Assembly: GCA_025370845.1 (NCBI GenBank)
Contig: JAMXFF010000028.1
Coordinates: 1-64,000, forward strand
Length of the DNA: 64,000 bases
Direction: 5' to 3'
Origin: Laspinema palackyanum D2a
Lineage (GTDB): Bacteria; Cyanobacteriota; Cyanobacteriia; Cyanobacteriales; Laspinemataceae
The position numbers were made by a program, and so were the translations under genes. Numbering within the stretch: position 1 is the stretch's first letter; each line of letters starts with the position of its first letter. Below are positions 29,101-39,248 of this stretch, piece after piece. Under the pieces are notes generated by a model. It was not told where the DNA came from. It did not search any database and saw only the letters and a program-made list of their open reading frames with translations.

Positions 29101-31590
29101 GACGAGGTAGAAACAGGCTATCGATTTGGGTGTCTAGCACTAAGTTTACTGGAGCGGTTAAATGTGCGGGAATTCAAGCCGATGACTTTACTGTGGTTTG
29201 GATTTTTTATCCAACATCGTTATGAAAATTTAAGAGCCACTTTCCCCAAGGTGAAAGAAGGTTATTTGGCGGGAATGGAAATCGGCGATTTTTTGACGGG
29301 GGGTTATAATATTGCGGTTTATTTTTATAATAATTTCTTCGCCGGGGTCGGACTGGAAAATTTGGAGGCAGAAATAGAGAATTACTGTGGGGTTTTAACT
29401 AAAGCCAAGCAGAATTCTCCCGTGCTTTACCTCAAGATGACCCAACAGATGCTTCATAATTTGATGGGAATCGCTCCGCAAAAAAAACTATTGATTGGAA
29501 GCTCTTATGATGAGAGCGTGATGATTGGCCAGTATCAAAAAGATAACGAAATATCAGGACTGGCTTATCTCTATACCTACAAGCTTATTCTGGACTATCT
29601 ATTTCATCAGCCCCAAAATGCCCTCACCTACATGGCCGAAGCTAACCAAGCTTTGCAAGCGGTTTTTGGGTCAATTCACACCCCTATTTTCCATTTTTAT
29701 GCGGTGCTCACCTATTTAGCACTCAGCAATACTCAGTCAGGAACGGAGCAAGCTAATACGCTCAAACTCTTAACCAATCATCAAACCATTCTTGAGCAAT
29801 GGGCACATTATGCCCCGATGAATTACCGCCATAAGCTTAGTTTAGTCGAGGCAGAAAAATGTCGAGTATTAGGGAAAAAGTCCGAAGCGATCGACCTGTA
29901 TGATCAGGCAATTGCTGGGGCTAAACAACATGAATATCTCCAAGAAGAAGCCTTAGCCAATGAACTGGCTGCTGAATTTTACCTAGAGTGGGGTAAAGAA
30001 AAAGTCGCCGCAGGTTATATCCAAGACGCTTACTATTGTTATGCTCAATGGAGAGCTACCGCCAAGGTGGCTGATTTAGCACAACGTTATCCTGAACTCC
30101 TCTCGCCTCTCTTAGAACAACCGCACCAGACTGGCTTTGTGCCAGAACCCACTACGGCAGAAATTATTCTATCTCAACGTACCTCTAGCCGGATATCGGA
30201 GGCCCTAGATTTGGCAACCTTAGTCAAAGCCTCTCAAGCCATTTCTAGTGAAATGCAACTGGATAAACTTTTAACCGTTATCTTAGACATTATCATTGCC
30301 AATGCGGGGGCAAATAAGGGGGTTCTGCTTCTTAAACAAGACCTAGATTTACAGGTAAGAGCTTTAATAGAATTTGGAAAATCTCCGGAGATTCTCTCTT
30401 CAATTCCTCTGGAATGCAGTTTAGATGTTCCGATTACTTTAGTGAATAGGGTCAAGCGGACTTTAAAACCTTTGGTCCTGGCCGATGCCCGAATTAATCC
30501 TCGGTTTATGGCGGATAGTTATATTCAAAAATACCAGCCGAAAAGTGTACTTTGTAGTCCGTTGATTAATCAAGGACAGTTGTTTGGAGTTTTATATCTG
30601 GAAAATCATCTGACGGTGGGTGCATTTACGAGCGATCGCGTCGAAGTCCTCAGTTTAATTTGCGCTCAAGCTGCTATTTCTTTAGAAAATGCCCGTCTCT
30701 ATCAAACCGCCCAACAAGCCTTAACTGAACTGAAAGAAGCACAACTCCAAATTGTCCAAAGCGAAAAAATGTCAGCCCTAGGAAACCTGGTTTCCGGCAT
30801 CGCCCACGAAATCAATAATCCTGTTAACTTCTTAAGCGGAAATATTAATCCAGCCTTAGATTACATTACGGATTTATTCGATTTGCTCGCCTTATTTCAA
30901 GAAAAATATCCCAATTTAGACCCAGAAGTTCAAAATAAAATAGAAGAAATTGAGCTAGATTATATTCAAGAAGACTTACCAAAATTAATCGATTCTATGC
31001 AGGAAGGCGTCAAGCGGATTAACGACATTAGTAATAGCCTGAGAACTTTCTCTCGTGCTGATACCGATCGCCCCGTCGCCTGTAACATTCACCACGGAAT
31101 CGATAGTACCATTATGCTGCTCAAACACCGCCTTAAATCCAATGAAAATCGCCCGGAAATTAAAGTGATTAAAAATTATAGTGATTTGCCTCTACTCGAA
31201 TGCTATGCGGGGCAATTAAATCAAGTTTTCATGAATCTCTTGAGTAATGCGATCGATGCCTTGGAAGAATCCAATCAAGGATTTGAGTATGGGGAAATTA
31301 ATAATCAAATTATTGTCAAAACCGAACTCTCCCCTGACCAACAACAGGTGATTATTCGGATTCAAGACAATGGCGTGGGGATGAGTGAAACGTTGCAAGC
31401 CAAAATTTTTGACCATTTATTTACCACCAAAGAAGTGGGGAAAGGGACCGGACTCGGATTGGCGATCGCCCGTCAGATTATCGTGGAAAAACACTCAGGA
31501 ACCTTAGCCGTCCATTCCACCTTAGGCCAAGGCACAGAATTTACCATTTCCCTTCCCTACTGTCCAAAATCTAAATCAGAACCCAACTGA
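26164..31590 (+). CDS. HstK-type Ser/Thr kinase, AAA ATPase, GAF, histidine kinase
   Basis: 1808 residues. Domain order: Ser/Thr kinase (1-280) with invariant Lys in VIKFL (about 39), catalytic loop HKDIKPAN and DFS in place of DFG; AAA ATPase with Walker A AGFSGIGKT (about 337-345) and Walker B VIFLDDLQWAD (about 464-474); a long helical region (560-1340); a GAF domain (about 1350-1510); HisKA with His1548 in GIAHEINNP; and an ATPase domain with DNGVGM and GTGLGLAIA. This is the architecture of cyanobacterial HstK proteins, which join Ser/Thr and His kinase modules in one chain. It is soluble, with no membrane segment. The signal and the targets are unknown, and no response regulator is nearby. 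Confidence 0.93.
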   Translation: MKILDILPGYQICETLYKGTKTLVYRGIRLSDQQPVVIKFLRNEHPNFYEVVQFRNQYIIAKNLNYPGIIKPLSLEVYRNSYALVMEDFGGVSLAHYFHRAKDKNPLSQPLTLLEILKIALKVTEVIHNLHQNQVIHKDIKPANILINRKTQEVKLIDFSISSLLPREIQQIENSNELEGTLAYLSPEQTGRMNRGIDYRSDFYSWGVTCYELFTGQLPFISEDAIELVHCHLAKPPIPIHKINPSIPLPLSKIVMKMMEKNAEDRYQSALGIKHDLEICLAQLEQTGQIQDFEIGEQDISDRFMIPEKLYGREAEVTELLNAFERASQGASEMMLVAGFSGIGKTAVIHEVHKPIVRKRGYFIQGKYDQFNRNIPFGAFVQAFQDLIEQLLSESDTQLQTWKTKLLEAVGENGQVLIEVIPELENIIGKQRSAPELSGTAAQNRFNLLFQKFVQVFTHEDHPLVIFLDDLQWADSASINLLKILMQEGGYLLVLGAYRDNEVSPIHPFILAVDEMVRNGGQVNTITLSALSQHHLNQLVSETLNSPVSLTESLTELIYQKTQGNPFFATRFLNALYEDNLITLKRHHSPLNSGKIQGGWQCDMAQVKALAITDDVVEFMALQLQKLPRETQDILKLAACIGAEFDLNTLAIVSENSQGMTATALWPALQKGLVIPTTKIYKFFTESETEEVVQASANPTYRFLHDRVQQASYSLIPEPKKKQIHYQIGKLLQQNFSEVEKEENLFDIVGHFNLGQELITLPQEREALVRLNLGAAQKARNSTAYSAAKTFVQIGLDLLDDDCWQSQYELTLICYVNAAEIAYLNADFDELDCFGEQVLKCARTLLDQVKIYQIQISARTTQNRMLEAIAIGQKALKQLGVEFSSEPDQALTDEALKTLAVQLQDTQIDELVNLPVMKDPQTIAAMELLALLFPPVYQASPGLQPLLCSTIVSLSLKFGNAPASTIGYASYGMVLCAFLDEVETGYRFGCLALSLLERLNVREFKPMTLLWFGFFIQHRYENLRATFPKVKEGYLAGMEIGDFLTGGYNIAVYFYNNFFAGVGLENLEAEIENYCGVLTKAKQNSPVLYLKMTQQMLHNLMGIAPQKKLLIGSSYDESVMIGQYQKDNEISGLAYLYTYKLILDYLFHQPQNALTYMAEANQALQAVFGSIHTPIFHFYAVLTYLALSNTQSGTEQANTLKLLTNHQTILEQWAHYAPMNYRHKLSLVEAEKCRVLGKKSEAIDLYDQAIAGAKQHEYLQEEALANELAAEFYLEWGKEKVAAGYIQDAYYCYAQWRATAKVADLAQRYPELLSPLLEQPHQTGFVPEPTTAEIILSQRTSSRISEALDLATLVKASQAISSEMQLDKLLTVILDIIIANAGANKGVLLLKQDLDLQVRALIEFGKSPEILSSIPLECSLDVPITLVNRVKRTLKPLVLADARINPRFMADSYIQKYQPKSVLCSPLINQGQLFGVLYLENHLTVGAFTSDRVEVLSLICAQAAISLENARLYQTAQQALTELKEAQLQIVQSEKMSALGNLVSGIAHEINNPVNFLSGNINPALDYITDLFDLLALFQEKYPNLDPEVQNKIEEIELDYIQEDLPKLIDSMQEGVKRINDISNSLRTFSRADTDRPVACNIHHGIDSTIMLLKHRLKSNENRPEIKVIKNYSDLPLLECYAGQLNQVFMNLLSNAIDALEESNQGFEYGEINNQIIVKTELSPDQQQVIIRIQDNGVGMSETLQAKIFDHLFTTKEVGKGTGLGLAIARQIIVEKHSGTLAVHSTLGQGTEFTISLPYCPKSKSEPN

Positions 31591-31654
31591 ATCCAAACAC
31601 TCCCAGGGTCTAACGCCTTAAAAAAACCGATCCTATTCCCAATCAAACCTGAAA

Positions 31655-32269
31655 TTAACTCGGTTCTAAATCCGACTCAACCTGCACTTCTGCCTGGGCA
31701 AAATCGACTTTATCATACAAATCCGCCAAAGACAAAGAGAATTCAAAGGATTGAAACGAGACCGTTGCTTCTAACCCATCATACTCACGAAACAACCAAG
31801 CCTGACCTTCAGTTTTGGTGTAATGTTCAATATGAGCATTGTATTGGTCAATCAATAAATATTCCCGAAAATTGGGAATACTCCGATAGGCTGCAAATTT
31901 TTCATCTTTATCGTAACTGCGAGTAGATTGGGATAACACTTCCGCAATGACAATCGGATTGGTAACCGTATCTTTGCGTCCTTCCTGCAATTCTATCGGT
32001 TGACCGACAACCATGACATCAGGATAAGTATAAATTCGCCGGTCCGAAATCCATAGCCGTTGATCGGCGATAAAGACCCGATAGGGTTGGCGTCGCAACC
32101 CAAAATTTAAGGACCCAGCCAAATTTAATGTAATTTGATTATGATTGGGGGTACCACCGGCCATCAGAACAATTTCTCCTTGGCGATATTCATGACGATC
32201 CTGAGAGGCAATTTCTTGGGCTAAATATTCATCAACCGTATAGGTGCGTTGGCTGAGGGTAGAAGTCAT
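31655..32269 (-). CDS. Uma2 family putative nuclease
   Basis: 204 residues of the Uma2 (DUF820) PD-(D/E)XK fold. Recognisable parts are the N-terminal YTVDEYLAQEIASQDRHEY, RQGEIVLMAGGTPNHNQI, YPDVMVVG with the catalytic Asp, and PIVIAEVLSQSTRSYDKDEKF. It is similar in plan to the copy at 24608 but divergent in sequence, so not a recent duplicate. It is convergent with the HstK-type gene, 64 bp apart. Its role is unknown. Confidence 0.88.
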   Translation of the reverse strand: MTSTLSQRTYTVDEYLAQEIASQDRHEYRQGEIVLMAGGTPNHNQITLNLAGSLNFGLRRQPYRVFIADQRLWISDRRIYTYPDVMVVGQPIELQEGRKDTVTNPIVIAEVLSQSTRSYDKDEKFAAYRSIPNFREYLLIDQYNAHIEHYTKTEGQAWLFREYDGLEATVSFQSFEFSLSLADLYDKVDFAQAEVQVESDLEPS

Positions 32270-32388
32270 AGCAACTCGCAGGTGAGGTTTGGTTTTATTC
32301 TAACCCAAATGATTCAAAGTCAGAGTTGGGGAGGGATTGAGAGTTGGAGGTACTAGGTGGGGTGTTTTACTCATCCCTGCTCGGTGGA

Positions 32389-33054
32389 TCATCCTTCGGT
32401 CTTCCTCAAAGAGGCGAGATTCGCTCGAACTCGTGCTCTAAATGCTCGTTCTGCCTCGATTTCATCCTGCTGGGCTTGTTCTAAAAACTCATATAAATAC
32501 TCTTTTTTAACCCAGGGAAAGGTAGGAGAGCGATCGCATTCCTGATAAATGCCTTCAGTCAATTGATAAATCAGCCATTCCCGGCCATTGTAGCGCCAAA
32601 ATTCCGGCACTCCCATCGCCGCATAGAGACGATTTTTATCAATATCTGTGTGGGTTATATCCACTTCTACCACCAAATCTGGGGGGGGATCGATGGTAAA
32701 ATCTACGGTCCGCCCTGCAACTCGGGATTGATTTTGAATATAATAGGCGCAATCGGGTTCTGCACCGCGATCTAACTCTTCTCGATCCATCGTGGTAGAC
32801 CCCATTGTTTTAATCTTCATCCCTATCTCAAACACGAGAATAAGGATAAAGCGTTCAATCAGTCTTAGGCAAAATTCGTGACTTTCTAAAGGCATCGTAA
32901 TTTCTAAAATACCGCAATCATAAGTCAGACGGGCGGAACGACTTTGGGGTAACGCATGAAGAATCTGCTGATACGCTTGCCAGGTTAAGCCGCGCAGGGA
33001 GACGCGCTTTTCCCCGAGCAGATTACTATAGTTTTGAGGTGCTGTGGCAATCAT
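32389..33054 (-). CDS. Uma2 family putative nuclease, divergent subtype
   Basis: 221 residues, a more divergent Uma2 member. Typical blocks are RLTYDCGILEITMPLESHE (start of the core), REELDRGAEPDCAYYIQN (equivalent of the YPDLMV strand, with the catalytic Asp in PDCAY) and PPDLVVEVDITHTDIDKNRLY. The C-terminal 45 residues are charged and probably helical. It lies 119 bp upstream of the other Uma2 gene on the same strand, so the pair may be co-transcribed. Members of this subtype also occur alone. The function is unknown. Confidence 0.85.
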   Translation of the reverse strand: MIATAPQNYSNLLGEKRVSLRGLTWQAYQQILHALPQSRSARLTYDCGILEITMPLESHEFCLRLIERFILILVFEIGMKIKTMGSTTMDREELDRGAEPDCAYYIQNQSRVAGRTVDFTIDPPPDLVVEVDITHTDIDKNRLYAAMGVPEFWRYNGREWLIYQLTEGIYQECDRSPTFPWVKKEYLYEFLEQAQQDEIEAERAFRARVRANLASLRKTEG

Positions 33055-33117
33055 TTTAATTAAGCGTCAGATGGATTTTTGGATTTTATAGGGGGGTAAT
33101 TAACCCGAATTAAACAA

Positions 33118-33150
33118 AAGGGCGCGTTATCTCATCGGCAACGCACCCTT
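33118..33150 (-). terminator. Intrinsic terminator of topA
   Basis: Read on the minus strand, AAGGGTGCGTT pairs with AACGCGCCCTT (one G-U pair) around an 11-base loop, followed by TTGTTTAATT. It lies 11 bp beyond the topA stop codon. Confidence 0.75.
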
Positions 33151-33160
33151 AATTCACGGT

Positions 33161-35827
33161 TTAACTCTTTTTCTTCGCTGTAGAAGTTGTGGACTTTTTC
33201 TTAGTTGTTGCCGTTTTGGACTTGGTACTACTGGTTTTGGATTTGCTGCTACTACTCTTACTCTTACTCTTAGAGGTAGATGCTTTAGCCGCCAGCAGTT
33301 CAACCGCTTGTGCCAAGGTGACATCTTCTACAGTGGTGCCTTCGGGTACCGAGGCATTGGTTTTGCCATGTTTGACGTAGGGTCCGTAGGGTCCGTCGTA
33401 AACGTTCACGGGTTCGTCATCTGCCGGATGTTTGCCGAGTTCGCGCAGGGGTTCTTTGGCTTTGCTGGTTTTGCTACTGCGTCCCTTTTTCGGTTCGGCG
33501 AGTAACTCTAAAGCGCGAGGGAGGGTGATGCTCAGGACATCATCTCCGGCTTTCAAGGACCGATATTCTTTGCCCTCTTCTTTCCCGCGATCGCAGACCA
33601 CATAAGGTCCAAACCGTCCTAAACTGGCTTGGATTTTACCGCCATTTTCGGGATGAACTCCCAAGGTTCGCGGTAAGGCTAACAGTCCCACCGCTTGTTC
33701 TACGGTCAAGTTTTCCGCTGTTACCCCTTTCGGAAAAGAAGCCCGTTTGGGTTTTTTATTCTCTTCCGTGGTTTCTCCCAGTTGGACATAAGGTCCATAT
33801 TTGCCAATCATGATATAAATTGGCAGGCCGGTGTTGGGGTCAGTACCGAGTTGGTCCGGTCCTTCGGTTTTTTGCTTGAGAATCAGTTGGACTTGTTCCG
33901 GGTCCAGGTCCGAGGGGGTGAGGTCCTTGGGAATGGAGGCGGTGACGACCCCACTACCATTGTCGGCTTCGATATAGGGTCCATAGCGCCCGATGCGAAC
34001 TTTGGCATCGAGGTTCTCCAATTCGACGCTACGGGCTTCGTTGGGGTCGATCGCACTTTCCTGTTGTTTGACTTGGGTTTCCAGTCCCGTTTCCCCGAGA
34101 TAAAATTTCTGGAGATAGGGCAACCAGGCGGCTTCTCCGGTGGAAATATCATCCAGGGTCCGTTCCATTTTCGCAGTAAAGCCGGGGTCTACCAATTCGG
34201 GGAAGTATTTTTCCAACAAATCGGTGACGGCAAAGGCGGTAAAGGTGGGGACCAAGGCATTGCCTTTGAGGATGGAATAGCCGCGATCGATGATGGTACT
34301 GATGATGCTGGCGTAGGTACTCGGACGTCCGATGCCTTCACTTTCTAGGGTTTTGACCAGAGAAGCTTCCGTATAGCGGGCGGGGGGTTGGGTTTCATGG
34401 CCGACTGCTTCGATATTTTTGCACTCTGGGCGATCGCCGACTTTTAAGGCCGGTAAAATCACCTCTTGGTCCTCTAACGCCGCATCGGGATCGTCCGACC
34501 CTTCCACATAAGCGCGCAAAAAGCCCGGGAAATCGATGCGCTTACCACTGGACCGAAATCCGGCATTCTCCACCTGCAAATCCACCGCAACGATGGTTTG
34601 ACGGGCATCGGCCATTTGGCTGGCGACGGTGCGTTTCCAAATCAAATCATAGAGTTGTAATTCCCGTCCCGAGAGGGGGGTTTGTTGGGGAGTGCGGAAG
34701 CTACTTCCAGCCGGACGAATCGCTTCGTGGGCTTCCTGCGCCCCTTTGCTCTTGGTGGCATATTGCCGGGGTTTGGGGCTGAGATACTCTTTCCCGTACA
34801 TTTCTGCAACACAGGTCCGCGCTGCGGTGAGGGCCTGTTCTGACAGATGCACCGAGTCGGTTCTCATGTAGGTGATGTACCCATTTTCGTAGAGACTTTG
34901 GGCAATTTTCATCGTATCCCTGGCCGATAACCGCAGTTTGCGGTTGGCCTCCTGTTGGAGGGTGGAGGTGGTAAAGGGTGGGGAGGGTTTCCGGGTGGTG
35001 GGACGTTCCTCAACTTTGGCGACTTGCCAAGGTTTGCCCGTGAGTTGGGTAACCAAGGCCCGGGCTTGTTCTTCGTTGAGGAGGACGACGTTGCGACCGG
35101 CGATAATTTGGCCGGTGGATTCATCAAAGTCGCTGCCGGTAGCAACTTTGCGATCGCCCAAGGTAACCAGTTTAGTCTCAAACGGGGTTTTGACCTGGAC
35201 TAAGCGGGCTTTTAAATCCCAATAGGACCCTTGACGGAAGGCGCGACGCTGCCGTTCTCGTTGCACCAACAGGCGCACCGCCACAGACTGCACCCGACCG
35301 GCAGAGAGTCCCGAGGCGATTTTTTTCCACAACAGAGGCGAGAGGGTATAACCCACCAAGCGGTCTAAAATCCGCCTGGTTTCTTGGGCATGGACCAGTT
35401 GGTAATCAATCGTGCGGCAATTGTTGAGGGCATCACGGATCGCCTCCCGGGTGATTTCGTGAAACACCATGCGCTTAATGGGCACCTTGGGCTTGAGCAC
35501 TTCTTGCAGATGCCAACTAATACTTTCTCCTTCCCGGTCTTCGTCCGTTGCCAGAATCAGCTCATCGGCCTCTTTGAGGGCATCTCTGAGGGTTTTGACG
35601 ACTTTTTGCTTGGTTTTGGGGATGACGTAGAGGGGCTCAAAATCGGCTTCTACATTGACCCCAAGCTGCGCCCACTTTTCCCCTTTGACTTGTTCGGGAA
35701 TTTCATCGGCAGAGGAGGGCAGATCGCGCACGTGACCCATCGATGCCTCTACGCGATAATCGTTCGGCAGGAAGTTCCGAATCGTGCGGGCTTTGGTTGG
35801 AGATTCGACGATGACGAGGGTTGACAT
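33161..35827 (-). CDS. topA: DNA topoisomerase I
   Basis: 888 residues, type IA topoisomerase (EC 5.6.2.1), which relaxes negative supercoils. The Toprim domain begins [14 protein letters not shown] and carries the acidic triad in ATDEDREGE. The catalytic tyrosine is Tyr320 in [13 protein letters not shown]. Beyond residue 590, instead of zinc fingers, there are several GxyGPYV repeats of the Toprim_Crpt type. The last 50 residues are almost only Lys, Ser, Thr and Ala, a basic tail that may help DNA binding. Length and layout are normal for cyanobacteria. It appears to be monocistronic. Confidence 0.97.
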   Translation of the reverse strand: MSTLVIVESPTKARTIRNFLPNDYRVEASMGHVRDLPSSADEIPEQVKGEKWAQLGVNVEADFEPLYVIPKTKQKVVKTLRDALKEADELILATDEDREGESISWHLQEVLKPKVPIKRMVFHEITREAIRDALNNCRTIDYQLVHAQETRRILDRLVGYTLSPLLWKKIASGLSAGRVQSVAVRLLVQRERQRRAFRQGSYWDLKARLVQVKTPFETKLVTLGDRKVATGSDFDESTGQIIAGRNVVLLNEEQARALVTQLTGKPWQVAKVEERPTTRKPSPPFTTSTLQQEANRKLRLSARDTMKIAQSLYENGYITYMRTDSVHLSEQALTAARTCVAEMYGKEYLSPKPRQYATKSKGAQEAHEAIRPAGSSFRTPQQTPLSGRELQLYDLIWKRTVASQMADARQTIVAVDLQVENAGFRSSGKRIDFPGFLRAYVEGSDDPDAALEDQEVILPALKVGDRPECKNIEAVGHETQPPARYTEASLVKTLESEGIGRPSTYASIISTIIDRGYSILKGNALVPTFTAFAVTDLLEKYFPELVDPGFTAKMERTLDDISTGEAAWLPYLQKFYLGETGLETQVKQQESAIDPNEARSVELENLDAKVRIGRYGPYIEADNGSGVVTASIPKDLTPSDLDPEQVQLILKQKTEGPDQLGTDPNTGLPIYIMIGKYGPYVQLGETTEENKKPKRASFPKGVTAENLTVEQAVGLLALPRTLGVHPENGGKIQASLGRFGPYVVCDRGKEEGKEYRSLKAGDDVLSITLPRALELLAEPKKGRSSKTSKAKEPLRELGKHPADDEPVNVYDGPYGPYVKHGKTNASVPEGTTVEDVTLAQAVELLAAKASTSKSKSKSSSSKSKTSSTKSKTATTKKKSTTSTAKKKS

Positions 35828-36545
35828 GGCACCTTTTGGGGATAGCAGCTTTGTAGAACGTCAGCTTTAGAGCTTTTTGAGGGAGATGTCAAGGGCGATC
35901 GGGAAAGGGGGCATCAGTCTAACTGAAGTCTAACGGCCCCGTTTTTGCAGTTGAGCGCTGCGGGTCGATCCGTGCCAATCTCTAGTTATATCTGATTTCG
36001 CTAACCCGATTGGGTGGCGGGATCAGGGGATGGGCGGTTCGGTGTTGGGGGCTTGAGGCTGAAGGTTGAGACTGACTTCTACCCAGAGGACAGGAAAAAG
36101 CGGCGATCGCCTCGGTTCTGGATCGCCAGGGTTCCCGATCTCCTTTATATCTATATAGGGGTAATCAAGGGCGACTTAACATCCCACTCGGATCAGAGTT
36201 TTTTCCCTCTGAGGTCCAGATGGTTCGGGAGAAGCTCCTTAAATTGACCCTAACACAAGCAGAGGAAACCGGAGGCAAAAATGGGGAAGGGGGTGAGCAA
36301 GTCTCGGATTGGACTTCCAGTTTTTCCCCGTTGACAATAGGTTTTAGGCGTTCCTCTGAACGGAAACCCGTGGGTTGAGATCAATCAATCGGGTGGGGGA
36401 TCACCGAGTTTCCCTTAGAGGAGTCGAGGCGATTCGAGGGGTTCGGGCGGATATCAAGGTAAGATGCAAGATGTAAAGAATTGCTAATGCACACCCTGCA
36501 CCAACTTGATGCTGGTGATTGTATTGTATCTGCCCATAACTTCCT
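35828..36545. other. Divergent intergenic region topA / ndhB
   Basis: About 720 bases carrying the promoters of the two divergent genes. TTGACA occurs at about 36330 but lacks a good -10 partner. A small hairpin TCAGAG/CTCTGA is at about 36200-36220. An open frame at 36014-36247 has no ribosome binding site or protein-like features. I see no other feature. Confidence 0.45.
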
Positions 36546-38120
36546 ATGAACTTTGCTAATCTTGCCGCCCAGTTAAATGCTGGAATAATTTTGCCAGAGG
36601 GAATTGTCATCATTACCCTGCTGGTGGTCCTGGTTTATGACCTGATCGTGGGACGGGAGTCGCTGAAAGTGACCCCCTACATGGCGATCGCCGGTCTACT
36701 AGCGGCCCTGGTGGCCCTGGTTTATCAATGGGATGCCAGTGACCCGATTTCGTTCCTCGGTGGGTTCAATGGGGACTCCATGAGTGTGATCTTTCGCGGC
36801 ATTATCGCCCTGTCTGCGGTGGTGACTGTTTTGATGTCGATCCGCTATGTGGAAAACTCGGGCACCGCAATGGGCGAGTTTCTGATGATTTTGCTCACCG
36901 CAACCCTGGGGGGAATGTTCCTCTCGGGCGCAGATGAGTTGGTGATGATTTTTGTCTCCTTGGAAACTCTGAGTATTTCATCGTATCTGCTCACGGGTTA
37001 CATGAAACTGGATCCTCGTTCCAATGAGGCAGCTTTAAAATATCTGCTGATTGGCGCTGCCTCTTCTGCCGTGTTTCTCTATGGAATGTCTTTGTTGTAT
37101 GGACTTTCGGGCGGAGAAACTCGCTTAAGTGCGATCGCCTCCGGCATGGCCGCTTCTGGCACAGGCCCCTCAATCGGAGTGGTGATTTCCCTGGTGTTTG
37201 TGATTGCCGGTATTTCGTTCAAAATCTCGGCGGTTCCCTTCCACCAATGGACCCCCGACGTTTACGAAGGTTCTCCCACCCCGGTTGTGGCGTTCCTCTC
37301 CGTGGGTTCTAAAGCAGCAGGGTTTGCCCTAGCAATCCGTCTGCTGACGACGGCATTCCCCATCGTCCAAGAAGAGTGGCATTTTGTGTTTACCGCCCTC
37401 GCCATCCTCAGTATGGTCCTGGGTAATGTGGTGGCCCTAGCTCAAACCAGTCTCAAACGGATGCTTGCCTATTCCTCCATCGGACAAGCGGGTTTTGTGA
37501 TGATTGGTTTAATTGCCAATACCGATGCCGGATATGCGAGCATGATTTTTTACCTGCTGGTTTATCTGTTCATGAACTTGGGTGCATTCACCTGTTTGAT
37601 TCTCTTCACCCTGCGGACGGGAACGGATCAAATTAGCGAATATGCGGGACTGTATCAAAAAGACCCGTTGTTAACCTTGGGGTTAAGTATTTGTTTGCTT
37701 TCTCTCGGTGGTATTCCGCCCCTGGCTGGATTTTTTGGAAAGATTTATCTGTTCTGGGCGGGTTGGCAAGCGGGTCTTTATGGCTTAGTCTTGCTGGGTT
37801 TATTAACCAGTGTGGTTTCGATTTACTACTACATCCGCGTCGTTAAGATGATGGTGGTCAAGGAACCGCAAGAAATGTCCGAGGCAGTCAGAAATTATCC
37901 AGAAATTCGCTGGAATTTGCGCGGAATGCGATCGCTCCAAGTGGGTTTAATCCTGACGGTGATTGCCACTTCCCTCGCTGGGATTCTGTCTAATCCCCTG
38001 TTTACCTTAGCGAATAATTCCGTTTCTCGGACCTCTATGTTGCAAGCTTCGATGGGGAAAACTGTCCCTGTTGCGACTTTAACCAGTCCGGCAGACTTAG
38101 ACGCTTCCAAAACCCCTTAA
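36546..38120 (+). CDS. ndhB: NAD(P)H-quinone oxidoreductase subunit 2 (NdhB)
   Basis: 524 residues with about 14 membrane helices, a proton-pumping antenna-type subunit of the thylakoid NDH-1 complex (respiratory and cyclic electron flow, CO2 uptake). The proton-translocation domain is clear: [17 protein letters not shown] with the conserved Glu, [14 protein letters not shown]-like [20 protein letters not shown], then [11 protein letters not shown]. The ending is a poorly conserved Ser/Thr-rich tail. Length and order match cyanobacterial NdhB. No Shine-Dalgarno sequence precedes ATG, which is usual for many cyanobacterial genes. A terminator follows at 38157. The gene appears to be single. 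Confidence 0.97.
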   Translation: MNFANLAAQLNAGIILPEGIVIITLLVVLVYDLIVGRESLKVTPYMAIAGLLAALVALVYQWDASDPISFLGGFNGDSMSVIFRGIIALSAVVTVLMSIRYVENSGTAMGEFLMILLTATLGGMFLSGADELVMIFVSLETLSISSYLLTGYMKLDPRSNEAALKYLLIGAASSAVFLYGMSLLYGLSGGETRLSAIASGMAASGTGPSIGVVISLVFVIAGISFKISAVPFHQWTPDVYEGSPTPVVAFLSVGSKAAGFALAIRLLTTAFPIVQEEWHFVFTALAILSMVLGNVVALAQTSLKRMLAYSSIGQAGFVMIGLIANTDAGYASMIFYLLVYLFMNLGAFTCLILFTLRTGTDQISEYAGLYQKDPLLTLGLSICLLSLGGIPPLAGFFGKIYLFWAGWQAGLYGLVLLGLLTSVVSIYYYIRVVKMMVVKEPQEMSEAVRNYPEIRWNLRGMRSLQVGLILTVIATSLAGILSNPLFTLANNSVSRTSMLQASMGKTVPVATLTSPADLDASKTP

Positions 38121-38156
38121 TAAAAGCCGGTTCAATCATCAACGGTAATATTTTGT

Positions 38157-38183
38157 AGAGGCAATCCCCGTGGGGTTGCCTCT
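38157..38183 (+). terminator. Terminator after ndhB
   Basis: A stem AGAGGCAA / TTGCCTCT extended by CCCC/GGGG lies 36 bp after the ndhB stop and is followed by CTCCTATTTT. It may also serve the convergent gene at 38232. Confidence 0.7.
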
Positions 38184-38231
38184 CTCCTATTTTATGGGGT
38201 CTGCTCAAACCCAATTAGGAAGCAATTTTGG

Positions 38232-38870
38232 TTAAGTCCAAATTAATTGCAATAACCGAATGACAAGCCAAGTCAGTAATCCATAGATAGCGATCGCAAT
38301 CAAAGCGTTGAGTTCAAACGCAGAATTTCCAAAGGTTGGGGTCGTAAACAGGGTTTCAAACGGCGTGACAAAGGGAGAGGATAAGGCATAAATAAATCCA
38401 GCAAACTGGTTGGCTGGGTTTGCGCCTAATAGTCGCAACACGACTCTCAAAACTAATAAAACGCCCAATGCGCCCATCAGATAGTAAATCACTTGATTGG
38501 TCTTGCTTAAAGCCAGTCTTCGCCTAACTTCAGCAACCCTCCGTTCCTCTTCTTCTAATTGGATGCCTTCAATTCGTCGGTTGATATAGTCTTCTTGTTG
38601 TCGTAATTCCTGAATCTGTCGGCTTAATCGCGCCTCCTCTTGTCGCAGTTCCCCGAGGTTCTGAAGGTGACGTTCCTGTTCCCGTCGCAGTTCATCAACA
38701 GGGTTCCGCGATTGTTCAGAGGGACTATAGGCGCGATCGCCTCGGGGAATGGCCGGATTTGGGGGTGTTAACGGTTGTTCTGGGATGCGGTTGGGATATT
38801 CCTCCTCCGAATTCCAGGATGGGGGTTGGTTTACGTTGTCGCGATCGGGTCGGTTATGGTCTGGGTTCAT
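38232..38870 (-). CDS. YggT-family membrane protein with long coiled coil
   Basis: 212 residues. Residues 1-55 are hydrophilic and Pro/Asn-rich. Residues 56-122 form a strongly charged coiled coil (LRREQERHLQNLGELRQEEARL onwards). Residues 126-210 are a YggT domain with two membrane helices and the family motif SSPFVTPFETLF. YggT proteins lack a settled function. In cyanobacteria and plastids the relatives (YlmG/CCB3) affect nucleoid or thylakoid organisation and cytochrome b6 assembly. The N-terminal coiled coil is longer than in minimal YggT proteins and suggests self-association or a cytosolic partner. Confidence 0.82.
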   Translation of the reverse strand: MNPDHNRPDRDNVNQPPSWNSEEEYPNRIPEQPLTPPNPAIPRGDRAYSPSEQSRNPVDELRREQERHLQNLGELRQEEARLSRQIQELRQQEDYINRRIEGIQLEEEERRVAEVRRRLALSKTNQVIYYLMGALGVLLVLRVVLRLLGANPANQFAGFIYALSSPFVTPFETLFTTPTFGNSAFELNALIAIAIYGLLTWLVIRLLQLIWT

Positions 38871-39105
38871 GTTTATCCCTCCCTACAAGATAGTCTTATT
38901 GCTTATGCTATCAATCGGTTTACCCGGTGAGGGCGATCGCCCGTAAAATCGCCGCCGATTTCAACCTGGGGAAATCAAAGGCAATCCGGGGGTGATGTTG
39001 CCAGACTTCTCACATTATGTTGTTTTGGGCGCTTCCAAGGGAAACCCTCCGTCAAAACACGAGAATGAAAAATTTTCTCACTTTTGAGTCAGGGGATATC
39101 CTCGC

Positions 39106-39159
39106 GGGCGATCGCTACGATTTCTGGACTCCCTAGCGGCTGAGTTTCCTCTGGGGTTG
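39106..39159 (+). repeat. Direct repeat, left copy, flanking the secreted-protein gene
   Basis: 54 bp beginning GGGCGATCGCTACGATTT and containing CCCTAGCGGCTGAGTTTCCT. The right copy at 41185-41238 matches at 48 of 54 positions. The two lie either side of the gene at 39249-41006. Confidence 0.8.
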
Positions 39160-39190
39160 CCCTCATCCCACATTTTAAGGGGATGAGGGC
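39159..39190 (-). terminator. Hairpin after the secreted-protein gene
   Basis: GCCCTCATCCC pairs perfectly with GGGATGAGGGC across a ten-base loop, 59 bp beyond the stop of the minus-strand gene. The lack of a T run on the minus strand makes the terminator call moderate. Confidence 0.45.
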
Positions 39191-39248
39191 CGACCGTGCC
39201 AATTGGGATGTTCTCCACCCGTCTCGGCTGGTTTACCCAAATTTGCTC

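Larger units (their letters stand above)
38871..39248. other. Intergenic stretch with direct repeat and hairpin
   Basis: Holds one copy of a 54-bp direct repeat (39106-39159) and a perfect 11-base hairpin at 39159-39190. The latter lies just beyond the stop of the minus-strand secreted-protein gene and could terminate it, although no T run follows. No gene is seen. Confidence 0.5.

Noticed and set aside
26164-31590. Treating DFS in place of DFG as loss of Ser/Thr kinase activity in the HstK-type protein
   Set aside because: The catalytic Asp, Lys and Asn of HKDIKPAN and the Asp of DFS are retained, and to my recollection the same change is common in this cyanobacterial family, so it is not evidence of inactivation.
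14660-36185. A shared 15-mer TCAAGGGCGACTTAA near 14663 and 36165
   Set aside because: A match of this length is expected about once by chance in a window of this size, and the flanks do not match.
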